Below, in pieces: positions 1-7,813 of a DNA stretch of 16,691 nucleotides. The DNA is taken from assembly GCA_022360105.1 (NCBI GenBank), contig JAKSDL010000590.1:1-16691 (forward strand), given 5' to 3'. A program made the position numbers and the translations under genes. Every line of letters begins with the position of its first letter. The stretch's first letter is position 1. The stretch is from Pseudomonadota bacterium (GTDB lineage Bacteria; SAR324; XYD2-FULL-50-16; JAHJRI01). A model generated the notes under the pieces. It did not search any database, had not been told where the DNA came from, and saw only the letters and a program-made list of their open reading frames with translations.

Positions 1-1
1 A

Positions 2-1351
2 GCTTACTGTCTGACAGAGTCAGGAGCCGGTTCGGATGCTTTAAATGCAGCTGCTACAGCAACCCTATCTGAAGATGGATCCCATTATATCTTAAATGGT
101 GAAAAAATCTTTATCACAAACGGTGCCTGGGCAGACGTTTTTACGGTTTTTGCCAAGGTTGATGGTGAGAAATTTACAGGGTTTATCCTGGAAAAAGGAT
201 TTGAAGGATTATCCACCGGTGCTGAAGAAGATAAACTTGGCATCAAGGGGTCTTCAACGGTTTCAGTAATCATGAAAGATTGCAAGGTGCCTGTGGAAAA
301 CGTGCTTTTTACCATTGGGGCCGGACACAAAATTGCTTTCAACGTACTTAATATTGGCCGCTATAAACTTGGTGCCACGGCTCTCGGAGCCCAAAAAGGT
401 GCCATGGGGATCGCTATCAAATATGCCAACGAACGGGTTCAGTTTGGAAAGAAAATCAATACCTTTGGCATGATCCGTAATAAACTTGCTCAAATGGCAA
501 TCAAGACCTATATGACAGAATCCATCGTCTTCCGGCTGGCTGCAGCAATAGACGACAAAATGAACACATTGGATGATAATGCCAGAAAAAACGGAGAGGA
601 AATCGCCAAAGCGATTGAAGAATATAGCGTTGAATGTGCAATCGCCAAGGTTTTTGGCAGTGAGGTGTTGGATTATTGTGTGGATGAACTGGTTCAGATT
701 TACGGAGGAAACGGATACATTGCCGAGTATCCGGCAGAGCGTGCTTACCGTGATTCAAGAATCAACAGGATTTTTGAGGGCACCAACGAGATCAATCGAC
801 TGGTGATTACAGGTAATATTCTGAAAAGCACCATGAAGGGGAAGTTACCTTTGATGGAAGCTGTCGGCAAGGGACTTGAGGAAATCGGATCGATCAACCC
901 CGCTGAATTAAATGCCGATACGGGACTGGGATTGCAAAACCAAATGCTGCGCAATGCCAAACTATTGTTCCTGTTGACGGTCAATACGGTTACCCAAAAC
1001 TTGCTCGAGACCCTCCAGGAAGACCAGGAAGTGATCGAACAGCTTGCAGAGATAGTCATCGAACTCTTTGCTATGGAGTCCGGATTATTGAGAGCTTTAA
1101 AAGTGTTGGAAACCAAGGGGGAGAAAAAGGCCGAACTTCACATCACAGCTGTCAAAGCCTATTTCGCCGAAACATTGCCAAAGTTAGCAACATTGGCAAA
1201 AAACATCCTCGCATTTGCCGAAACCGGCGATTCACTGGGTAAGCTGATGAGTGACGTGGATAAACTGGCAAATGCTCCCCGGGAAAATGTGATTGGGTTG
1301 AAAAGACAAGTGGCGGAGAGAGTTATCAAAGGTAGAAAATATCCTTTTTAA
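2..1351 (+). CDS. Acyl-CoA dehydrogenase, long-chain type, 5' end missing
   Basis: FAD-dependent enzyme that makes the first alpha,beta double bond in fatty acid beta-oxidation. The reading frame is open from base 2, so the N-terminal part lies outside the window; 449 residues are visible. The first family signature (CLTESGAGSD) is at visible residues 3-12, the second signature region (YGGNGYIAEYPAERAYRDSR) lies just before FEGTNEI, and the Glu of FEGT (bases 776-778) sits where the catalytic base is in MCAD-type enzymes. About 180 further residues follow the core, as in the roughly 600-residue VLCAD-like or Bacillus FadE-type branch, not the 380-residue short form. A charged insert (about residues 182-208) precedes the second signature. 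The gene ends at TAA and is followed by 118 bp with no convincing terminator. Family call is secure; chain-length preference is inference. Confidence 0.95.
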   Translation, partial: AYCLTESGAGSDALNAAATATLSEDGSHYILNGEKIFITNGAWADVFTVFAKVDGEKFTGFILEKGFEGLSTGAEEDKLGIKGSSTVSVIMKDCKVPVENVLFTIGAGHKIAFNVLNIGRYKLGATALGAQKGAMGIAIKYANERVQFGKKINTFGMIRNKLAQMAIKTYMTESIVFRLAAAIDDKMNTLDDNARKNGEEIAKAIEEYSVECAIAKVFGSEVLDYCVDELVQIYGGNGYIAEYPAERAYRDSRINRIFEGTNEINRLVITGNILKSTMKGKLPLMEAVGKGLEEIGSINPAELNADTGLGLQNQMLRNAKLLFLLTVNTVTQNLLETLQEDQEVIEQLAEIVIELFAMESGLLRALKVLETKGEKKAELHITAVKAYFAETLPKLATLAKNILAFAETGDSLGKLMSDVDKLANAPRENVIGLKRQVAERVIKGRKYPF

Positions 1352-1469
1352 GGAAAACTATCCTATCCAAAAAGCCGGGAATAGGCAGGATACAAATGGT
1401 ATCATCCTCAGTCTCATCGGAGTTTTTACCTATAGTATTAAATTGCCGGGGTAAGCTTCTCCGGAAACC

Positions 1470-1988
1470 TTACTTGTTATATCCAGCTAATTCTTGAATT
1501 CCCGGTGGATTGGACCAGTCGATTGCTCCCTCCTTAAACCGGTAGGCGAGCCTTGGCAGTACAATGGAGAGCCAGGCCTTTTGAAAGTATTCAAAGGCTT
1601 GGTCCCATTCACCTTCCGATCCCCATCCGCAATGATAAATCGTTACTTTGGTGCCATCTTCGATCGAATAAAATCGAAGAACAACACAGGTATGTTGATG
1701 CCTGACTTCGGGCATGGAGGGCGGCGCGTTCCAGGTAAACGACAACATTTTTTCAGGTTGAACTGCCAATACCCTGAGTCCCTCACCCCCACGCTGTCCT
1801 TCCGGTGCTTCCGGATCAAAATAGATTTCGTAATATCCGCCAGGTTTTATCTCTATTTTGCAACCAGGTGCAAAAAATGATGTTATACCCTCTTCAGTGG
1901 TCCAGGCATTCCATGCGTCAGTCAGGTTGGCATTGATGAATACCTCACCGGATATTGCTCTTTCCCGCTCGTTCATTTGAATCCCCAT
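1470..1988 (-). CDS. AHSA1/SRPBCC-domain protein
   Basis: A 172-residue protein of the START/Bet v1-like SRPBCC superfamily, AHSA1 branch, a helix-grip fold with a hydrophobic cavity for small ligands. Visible hallmarks are AWNAWTTEEGITSFFAPG (residues 25-42), the strand IEIKPGGYYEIYF (45-57), SFTWNAPP (83-90) and GWGSEGEWDQAFEYFQKAW (121-139). This is the usual order and nearly the usual length for the family. There is no signal peptide, so it is probably cytosolic. Two starts are possible: ATG at 1988 or ATG four codons later at 1976; the second has a GGGG stretch just upstream and may be the real one. Ligand and function are unknown. It stands alone, convergent with the acyl-CoA dehydrogenase. 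Confidence 0.85.
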   Translation of the reverse strand: MGIQMNERERAISGEVFINANLTDAWNAWTTEEGITSFFAPGCKIEIKPGGYYEIYFDPEAPEGQRGGEGLRVLAVQPEKMLSFTWNAPPSMPEVRHQHTCVVLRFYSIEDGTKVTIYHCGWGSEGEWDQAFEYFQKAWLSIVLPRLAYRFKEGAIDWSNPPGIQELAGYNK

Positions 1989-2087
1989 CTCGGAGTTTGT
2001 GAATCAGCTATCCAAAAGAATTATCTAATTATATCGCCTTAGATTTCCGGTGCCAATTGAGAAAACTCGGATGGAGGTCATAAAAGC

Positions 2088-2561
2088 TCAATCCTCCTCA
2101 TCTCTCTGTTTTAACACGGTGATTCTGGGATAAAATCCATATTTAGCATAAAACGTGTAGACTTTTTCATGTCCAAAAACCACGGCAGTAGTTTTTTCTG
2201 AAACATTCCGCTCATCCAACCATTTCAAGGCACGTTTCATCAATTTATCACCAAGTCCCATACTTCGATACTTCGGGTCAACATAGATCGATTCTATTTC
2301 TCCTTTTTTGGCCGAGCTAACTATAGTAACACAGTATCCGATATTACTTTGCGCTTGGGAATCCACCGCAATTTCCACCAGGATCTCCCCATTTTCCGCA
2401 TTTGCCATGAGAGATACTTTTCGATCCTCAAAGGTAAATTTTTCGAATGTTTGTGCAAAATGCACAGAGGCATACGTGTGAATTTCATTCAGTTTCATCC
2501 AAAGCGGTTCAATCTTATCAAACAGGGAAATACCTCCGGATTGTATCTCTATATGTGTCAT
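2088..2561 (-). CDS. GNAT family N-acetyltransferase
   Basis: A 157-residue acetyl-CoA-dependent acyltransferase of the GNAT fold. The acetyl-CoA pyrophosphate-binding motif A is clear: IYVDPKYRSMGLGDKLM at residues 92-108, with R/Q-x-x-G-x-G as RSMGLG (99-104). The C-terminal FYAKYGFYPR (137-146) gives the usual beta-6 region, with Tyr138 a candidate general acid. The N-terminal substrate-binding part (1-60) is not recognisable, so the substrate is unknown. The start has no clear Shine-Dalgarno sequence, but no better in-frame start is seen. It sits 99 bp upstream of the SRPBCC gene on the same strand, so co-transcription is possible but not shown. Confidence 0.88.
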   Translation of the reverse strand: MTHIEIQSGGISLFDKIEPLWMKLNEIHTYASVHFAQTFEKFTFEDRKVSLMANAENGEILVEIAVDSQAQSNIGYCVTIVSSAKKGEIESIYVDPKYRSMGLGDKLMKRALKWLDERNVSEKTTAVVFGHEKVYTFYAKYGFYPRITVLKQRDEED

Positions 2562-2771
2562 TAACGGCTATGGGTTGGGCTTCGCATTTTTTGCAGATAG
2601 CTGCAAGTGTGTAGATGTGCACTCATGTAAAATTTAACATGGTGCGATATTTAAGAACAAGGTGGGCTACCGGCAAAAGAAGTGATTCCGTGCTTACCGG
2701 CACGCGCAGCTTCAATCGTACCCAAAAAATACTTACCCCTTTTTGATCACGGCAATTTTACGTAAATGGCT

Positions 2772-3812
2772 TCAGAATTCCAATTTACATTTTTCGCAGG
2801 ATTCGATGAACTTAACCAGCAATTGGATGGCAGCTTCCAGATCTTTTTTATTGATCATTTCGTTGGGTGAGTGCACATACCGTGTGGGAATCGATATTGT
2901 ACAAACAGGTCCGCTGCCAAACATCTGCATACCCTGGGCATCCGTACCGCCGAATGGCAATACTTCCATTTGATAGGGTATTTTATGTTTCTTGGCCAGG
3001 GTTTTTAAATATTTTACGATACCGTGATTGGAAATGGAGTAGCTATCATTAATCTTAATGGCTGCACCGGCTCCAAGCTTGGTCACCTGTTTATGTTCTT
3101 CTACACCCGGTGTATCAAATGCTGCCGTAACATCCAGGGCAATACCAATATCAGGGGCAATATCTCTGGAAGCGTTGGTGGCCCCGCGAATACCTACTTC
3201 CTCCTGTGCTGTGCCCACACCGTAGACATCCACCTGGTGTTTTTTAAGGCGTTTCATTGTTTCCAGCACTATATAGCACCCAACACGATTATCAAAAGCT
3301 TTGGAAATATAGTTATCTCCCTGCTGGATAAACCCTCTGTCCAATACGATAAAATCGCCAACTTCTATCGATTTTTTTACTACGGCTGCACTGAGACCTG
3401 TATCGATAAACAGATCCTTGAAATCAGCTGATTTTCGTCTGGCATCCTTGTCGTCGGAAATGAAGGTTGGAGGACCTTCCACAACCCCGGTAACGGGATT
3501 TTTGCTCATGATTTTTACGCGTTGGGAGATAAGCACTTTGGGTATGTGCCCGCCTCGCGGAAGAAATCGAATAAAGCCGTTTTTGTCAATGTTGGTTACG
3601 ATAAATCCAATCTCATCCATATGACCGGCAATCATTACCTTTTTTCTGGTTTTACCGGTTCCTTTTTTATAACCGATGACATTCCCCATGCCATCCACGG
3701 AAACTTTATCCGAGCTTTTTTTTAATTCCCTGTTCATAACGTCAATAAGCAATTGTTCCCTGCCCGGAATTGCCGCTGTTTCACAAAGTTCTTTCAATAG
3801 TTTTACCGTCAT
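2772..3812 (-). CDS. M42 family metallo-aminopeptidase
   Basis: A 346-residue co-catalytic zinc aminopeptidase of family M42 (the glutamyl-aminopeptidase PepA/FrvX/YpdE group), cytosolic and typically a self-compartmentalising oligomer that trims peptides. All metal and catalytic positions are visible: H64 and D66 (AGHMDEIG), D174 (AFDNRVG), E204 as catalytic base and E205 (QEEVG), D227 (ALDVTA) and H314 (YVHSPNE). Length is normal. The chosen ATG has an AGGAG at 3819-3823, six bases upstream; a second ATG four bases earlier is out of frame. The gene is monocistronic as far as visible: 210 bp separate its 3' end from the GNAT gene and a gene-poor region lies upstream. Confidence 0.95.
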   Translation of the reverse strand: MTVKLLKELCETAAIPGREQLLIDVMNRELKKSSDKVSVDGMGNVIGYKKGTGKTRKKVMIAGHMDEIGFIVTNIDKNGFIRFLPRGGHIPKVLISQRVKIMSKNPVTGVVEGPPTFISDDKDARRKSADFKDLFIDTGLSAAVVKKSIEVGDFIVLDRGFIQQGDNYISKAFDNRVGCYIVLETMKRLKKHQVDVYGVGTAQEEVGIRGATNASRDIAPDIGIALDVTAAFDTPGVEEHKQVTKLGAGAAIKINDSYSISNHGIVKYLKTLAKKHKIPYQMEVLPFGGTDAQGMQMFGSGPVCTISIPTRYVHSPNEMINKKDLEAAIQLLVKFIESCEKCKLEF

Positions 3813-4053
3813 TCATGTCTCCTGGTTTAGTAGTTCATTAAGATGCGATCCTGGGATCTGCACAAATAATCTTTATTTGTTAGAAATCGTGAAATTACCC
3901 CTTTATCCTTAATCTCCTGAGATATCTATAAAGATGGCATTGGTCAAGATTTAGTTTGCTAACTGATAGTGTTCGCTAAAACATACAACAGGATTGTGTT
4001 TTTCAGGCTGCGATTGATCAACGCGGAAATCGTTCTGGAGACGAATCCAGTGA
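3813..4053. other. Gene-poor stretch upstream of the M42 gene
   Basis: Apart from the AGGAG ribosome site of the peptidase gene, nothing recognisable was seen here on either strand. A 66-codon open frame on the - strand (3959-4159) has no detectable family features and overlaps the better gene-tail candidate at 4054-4209 in another frame. The stretch looks like non-coding or decayed sequence. Confidence 0.5.
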
Positions 4054-4209
4054 CTAATTCCTCTTGATGATGGGACTGGTATCGAACAATCGAAGAAATT
4101 TCATCAGACTTGATTTTCGAGGATGTTCTGCTTTCAGAGTATTCAGGTGGATGTGCCACTCATCAGATTGTTTTTGTTTCACCAGCAGGTTCATCGCCTT
4201 AGCCTTCAT
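4054..4209 (-). pseudogene. Short gene tail, possibly the C-terminus of a SWIM zinc-finger protein
   Basis: A 52-codon frame (51 residues plus TAG). It begins at an ATG, but the frame is open only about nine codons further upstream, where a TGA is met inside the repeat array. The peptide contains WHIHLNTLKAEHPRKSSLMK, followed by a Leu/Phe-rich segment and SPIIKRN. This Trp-x(n)-Leu-x-x-basic-basic pattern recalls the extreme C-terminus of SWIM zinc-finger proteins (about 500-700 residues). That match is from memory of family patterns and is weak. If right, nearly all of the gene is missing and the truncation point coincides with the left edge of the REP-like repeats at 4230. It could also be a chance ORF or an independent small protein. 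Confidence 0.33.
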
Positions 4210-4229
4210 CCGGCCTCTTTTCCTCAATA

Positions 4230-4337
4230 TATAAAATCAGGTGACGCCATACCCACTGTGATGGATTAAATATAAAATCAGGTGAAGCCATACCCACTGT
4301 GATGGATCAAATGACTGGTATGCGGTCCCCTGATTTT
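4230..4337. repeat. REP-like cluster: 41-bp tandem duplication plus one inverted copy
   Basis: Two 41-bp units lie in direct tandem (4230-4270 and 4271-4311) and differ at only two positions. Each carries a 21-bp core starting AAAATCAGG and ending CATACC (4233-4253 and 4274-4294). A third copy of the core lies in inverted orientation at 4317-4337 with three mismatches, all in the middle. Two direct plus one inverted core can form a hairpin, the layout of REP/REPIN or small non-autonomous transposable units mobilised by RAYT (Y1) transposases. No transposase gene is present here. Just downstream (4338-4360) CTGATT and AATCAG form a further 6-bp inverted pair. The repeats are read directly; the mobile-element interpretation is inference. 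Confidence 0.7.
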
Positions 4338-4417
4338 CTGATTTATCCTGACTTAATCAGTTGCATCTCGGTATTTACTGATGAAATCTATCTTCGTTAT
4401 GCAGCCCACCCATTTGA

Positions 4418-4440
4418 GTTATTAGGAATTTCCGAATAAC
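4418..4440. repeat. 23-bp near-perfect palindrome downstream of hsdR
   Basis: The two arms (GTTATT-x-GGAA and TTCC-x-AATAAC) are complementary at 10 of 11 positions around a single central base. The lack of a real loop argues against a strong RNA hairpin, and neither side has a T-run long enough for an intrinsic terminator, although TTAAAAG follows on the + strand. It may be an operator-like dyad, a recombination scar, or a weak terminator for the restriction operon, whose last gene ends about 100 bp away. Confidence 0.5.
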
Positions 4441-4538
4441 TTAAAAGTCCTACAATGGCTCAATAATCAATTGATGAAACACTTATTTTGGAACGATCTG
4501 AGATGGATGTGAAGGGATTTAGTACGTGCTACATGCAA

Positions 4539-7500
4539 CTATGCAACATCTCCATATACCGGGGAGGGGAGGGTTGGGTAGGCCCGGAAAATGTGTTTGA
4601 AAAGCTCTTCTGTCAGTTGCGTGATTTCGTTTTCTTCGTAACTATCCACGGGTAGTCCTGATTCTTCGCTATATAAGAAATCATAAATAGTTTGTCTAAC
4701 TGCATCTCTTGTATTTTCTTTTTCTCGCCAGTTTTCGATTTTAAGCTTTTCCGCTTTCAAGGTTTCTAACAATTCAAATGATACCTTTTTAATCCTCACA
4801 ATATCCTTTTTGGTCAATTCCTCTTTTTTGAGAATATCAAACACGGCCAGATACTCATCGTTTTTCAGTTCCTCTCTGACAGCTCTTGATTCTTCTTCGT
4901 CCATTTTCTGAACAAATTTAAGCAATGCTTCAAACGTTTTTTCAATGGTTATTCGATCTTTTTCTTCATTGTACTCTCTTACCAGCTTCTCATAGTGCTT
5001 CTGAAAATCAGTTCGTAGAGGATTAAGCAGCAACATTTTTTCCAATTTGTTTTCAACAGCCTGTCTCAAATTTTGAACGGTTGTGCGTTTTCCTTGCCGC
5101 CTTTCAAACTCTTTTCTAAGGCGGTCAAAATCGATTTTGCTAATATCGTATTTTTTTGATTCGCTTTCATAACCAGTTGGTTTATCACCTGCAGTTGCCG
5201 GCCCTTTTTCATCGATTTTTAAATCGATGGCCTGGTCAATTATTTCATGCAATTCTCGGATTATGTGACTGATATCCGCTTTTTCCCTGTCTTTCTGCAA
5301 CGCTTTATAGATTATATCAATCACATTCCTATCTTCCCGCAGTTCGTTAATTTGAGGCCGGATATTGATGCAGGCTCTGAATTTTTTAAATACCTCACGT
5401 GCCATGATTTCAAACTGCTTGCGGGTACGATCGTTTTGATTAACAATCTCTTTTGCTTCTATAATTGCTGCATTTAGTGCGAAACCAGAGGCTTCTTTAA
5501 TTTTCGTTAAATCAAATTGTTTAGAAGTAAAGAACTCCTGCACCAGATTAATGGCTTCGATCAGGCTGTTTAGTAGTTCCTCGTTTGGCTTGGTAGGCTC
5601 TTTTTCAACGTCTTCAGGTTTCTCCCTGCCTCCGTCCGGTCGTCCTCCAAATGTTGCCAGGGCTTTTCTCAGGTTTTTCAAGATACCGCAATAATCAACG
5701 ACCAAGCCATTATTTTTTCCTTCGGAAACCCGATTTGCCCTGGCGATCGCCTGCATAAGGGTATGAGCTTTGAGCGGTTTATCGAGATAAAGGGTTGAAA
5801 GTGAAGGTACGTCAAAACCTGTCAGCCACATGGCACAGACGATGGCTACTCGAAATGGGTGATCATCAGCTTTAAATGCCGATTCAATATCCAGTTTCTT
5901 GTCTTTTCCCTTAGAAAACCCTTCTTTGATAAGTTTTCGGTGGGGAACGATATCCAAATCCCAGACACGGAATTTTTCGATTTCTCCCTGTTCTTCGCTG
6001 ATGACAATGGCAATTCGAGTCTCCTTCATCCAATTGATCTTTCGCAGATGAAATACCTGTTCCTGATCATCGCTAATTGAGCTTGTACTGTTTTCAAGTT
6101 CCAAAATCTTTTGTTGCCAATAAAACTCAACCAGCTTGTGAACTCTGCCACAGGTAATCTTGTCAATACACACCATCATGGCTTTACCGCTTTCCCAGGC
6201 TTCCGAATAGTGATCTACAAAATCCCGGGCAATCTGATCAAGCCTTTTTCCTGCTGTTATCACATGATAATCCTGCTTCAAGGCCCTTTCCAGACGCTGA
6301 TGAGTATTTATGTCATCAATCTCCAGTTCTTCAAGCTTGGTTGCGATTTTCTCATTTAATTCATGGGTGGCGATTCCCAGTTTTTCTCCCCTGGCATCAT
6401 AATAAAGCGGCACCGTAGCGCCGTCTTCCACGGCGCGTTGAAAATCATAGGTAGATATGTAATCTCCAAACACCTTGCGAGTGATCTCATCTTCTTTGAA
6501 CAACGGTGTTCCGGTAAATCCGATGAATGAGGCATTGGGAAGGGCATTGCGCATATTCAAGGCTAATGTGCCGTACTGGGTACGGTGAGCTTCATCGGTG
6601 ATGACGATTATATCGTCTCTTAGAGAATAAGCTTCTGTTTCTGTCTTGATCTCCTGATTAAACTTTTGGATCAAACTGAATATGTGGGCTTTCTGTGTCC
6701 CAAGCTTTTTTTTCAAATCTGCGCCGCTGGACGCACGACAAGGATCAGCATCGTTGTCAGCCAGTCCGCATCCGGCAAAAGTATTATAGATCTGTCGATC
6801 AAGATCGTCTCGATCTGTTAATACCAGAAAGGTAAAGTTTCCACCCAGTTTGCGATGAGCTTTTTTTGTGAAAAACACAATGGAGTATGACTTTCCAGAT
6901 CCCTGTGTATGCCAGAAAACGCCTAATTTCCCTTCACGAGCAGAACGATCTTCAATGGCCTTCACAGCCGCATTAACCCCCAGGTATTGATGGTTACGGG
7001 CAACAATCTTAACAGGATGACTCCCAGAATCGTCAAATACAATAAAATTCTCAAACAGGTCCATCAGGTTGTATTTGGAACACACCCCTTTTAACAGAGT
7101 TTCCATGTCAACCACACCCGGCTCGTATTCGGCCAGTCGTTTCCACTCCTGAAAATGGTCATATTTAGAGGAAATAGATCCAATTTTTGCTTCTTCACCA
7201 TTGCCTAATACGACAAAAGCGTTGTGGTGAAAAAGGTGGGGGATAGAGTCCTTGTAATCACTGAAATTCTTTTCGTAAGCGGTACGGACATCTTTGTTAA
7301 GGTTTTTGACCTCCATGAAAACGAGGGGGATGCCATTCACAAAACAGACTAAATCTGCCCTGCGTCGGTATACATCTCCTTTTACCCAGAGCTCCCTGAC
7401 AACAAGAAAATGGTTGTTCTCCGGAGTGTAATAATCAAAAACTCTTAGACGTTTTTTATCCAACTCGTTTTTTTCGTTTCTAAAAGAAACTTCTACACCA

Positions 7501-7796
7501 TCTTTATAGAGCTTGTCTTTCTCACGATTGGTCAGTAATAACGATTGGGATGCACTGGTTTCAACAATTGTTCGAATAGCATCGTGGTAGGCCGTTTCAG
7601 GTAAACCGGGGTTAAGGTCTTTTAGTTTTGTTTCCAGATAACGAACCAATACCACCTGGGATTCCGAATCTCTGCCCAAGGTACCATCCTTACCCAGCAC
7701 TTCCTGCATGGCATTGATAGACTCATCCCACTCAAGGTTATCCTTCAGATAATCTGCAGTTGTCTGTTGAACCAGGGTATCTTCGTTATAGATCAT
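4539..7796 (-). CDS. hsdR: Type I restriction enzyme, restriction/translocation subunit HsdR
   Basis: A 1085-residue motor and nuclease subunit that, with HsdM2-HsdS, translocates DNA with ATP and cuts unmethylated phage DNA far from the recognition site. The N-terminal PD-(D/E)XK nuclease has D148 (RRADLV) and E162-x-K164 (VFMEVKN). The SF2 motor follows: Walker A HTQGSGKS (296-303), DEAH (401-404), GFTGTP (426-431), motif V WLTGFDVPSL (657-666) and motif VI QAIARANR (682-689). A charged helical C-terminus (about 870-1085) should contact HsdM. Length is normal and no lesion is visible. It is the last gene of the operon, starting 17 bp after the helicase stop with only a weak GAAAG ribosome site. 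Whether it partners only with this HsdM/S is inferred from context. Confidence 0.97.
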   Translation of the reverse strand: MIYNEDTLVQQTTADYLKDNLEWDESINAMQEVLGKDGTLGRDSESQVVLVRYLETKLKDLNPGLPETAYHDAIRTIVETSASQSLLLTNREKDKLYKDGVEVSFRNEKNELDKKRLRVFDYYTPENNHFLVVRELWVKGDVYRRRADLVCFVNGIPLVFMEVKNLNKDVRTAYEKNFSDYKDSIPHLFHHNAFVVLGNGEEAKIGSISSKYDHFQEWKRLAEYEPGVVDMETLLKGVCSKYNLMDLFENFIVFDDSGSHPVKIVARNHQYLGVNAAVKAIEDRSAREGKLGVFWHTQGSGKSYSIVFFTKKAHRKLGGNFTFLVLTDRDDLDRQIYNTFAGCGLADNDADPCRASSGADLKKKLGTQKAHIFSLIQKFNQEIKTETEAYSLRDDIIVITDEAHRTQYGTLALNMRNALPNASFIGFTGTPLFKEDEITRKVFGDYISTYDFQRAVEDGATVPLYYDARGEKLGIATHELNEKIATKLEELEIDDINTHQRLERALKQDYHVITAGKRLDQIARDFVDHYSEAWESGKAMMVCIDKITCGRVHKLVEFYWQQKILELENSTSSISDDQEQVFHLRKINWMKETRIAIVISEEQGEIEKFRVWDLDIVPHRKLIKEGFSKGKDKKLDIESAFKADDHPFRVAIVCAMWLTGFDVPSLSTLYLDKPLKAHTLMQAIARANRVSEGKNNGLVVDYCGILKNLRKALATFGGRPDGGREKPEDVEKEPTKPNEELLNSLIEAINLVQEFFTSKQFDLTKIKEASGFALNAAIIEAKEIVNQNDRTRKQFEIMAREVFKKFRACINIRPQINELREDRNVIDIIYKALQKDREKADISHIIRELHEIIDQAIDLKIDEKGPATAGDKPTGYESESKKYDISKIDFDRLRKEFERRQGKRTTVQNLRQAVENKLEKMLLLNPLRTDFQKHYEKLVREYNEEKDRITIEKTFEALLKFVQKMDEEESRAVREELKNDEYLAVFDILKKEELTKKDIVRIKKVSFELLETLKAEKLKIENWREKENTRDAVRQTIYDFLYSEESGLPVDSYEENEITQLTEELFKHIFRAYPTLPSPVYGDVA

Positions 7797-7813
7797 GATC
7801 TTTCGTTTTATGA

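Noticed and set aside
745..1116. 123-codon - strand ORF inside the acyl-CoA dehydrogenase
   Set aside because: Antisense shadow of a clearly conserved gene.
1359..1392. Inverted repeat after the acyl-CoA dehydrogenase, considered as a terminator
   Set aside because: The stem (CCTATCC with GGAATAGG) is short with a bulge and no T-run follows on the + strand.
2562..2771. 210-bp gap between GNAT and M42 genes, checked for a small gene or RNA
   Set aside because: Only frames of under 45 codons without ribosome sites, and no stable stem followed by a T-run were seen.
3959..4159. 66-codon ORF on the - strand
   Set aside because: No family pattern or ribosome site, and it overlaps in another frame a candidate gene tail (4054-4209) that looks more protein-like.
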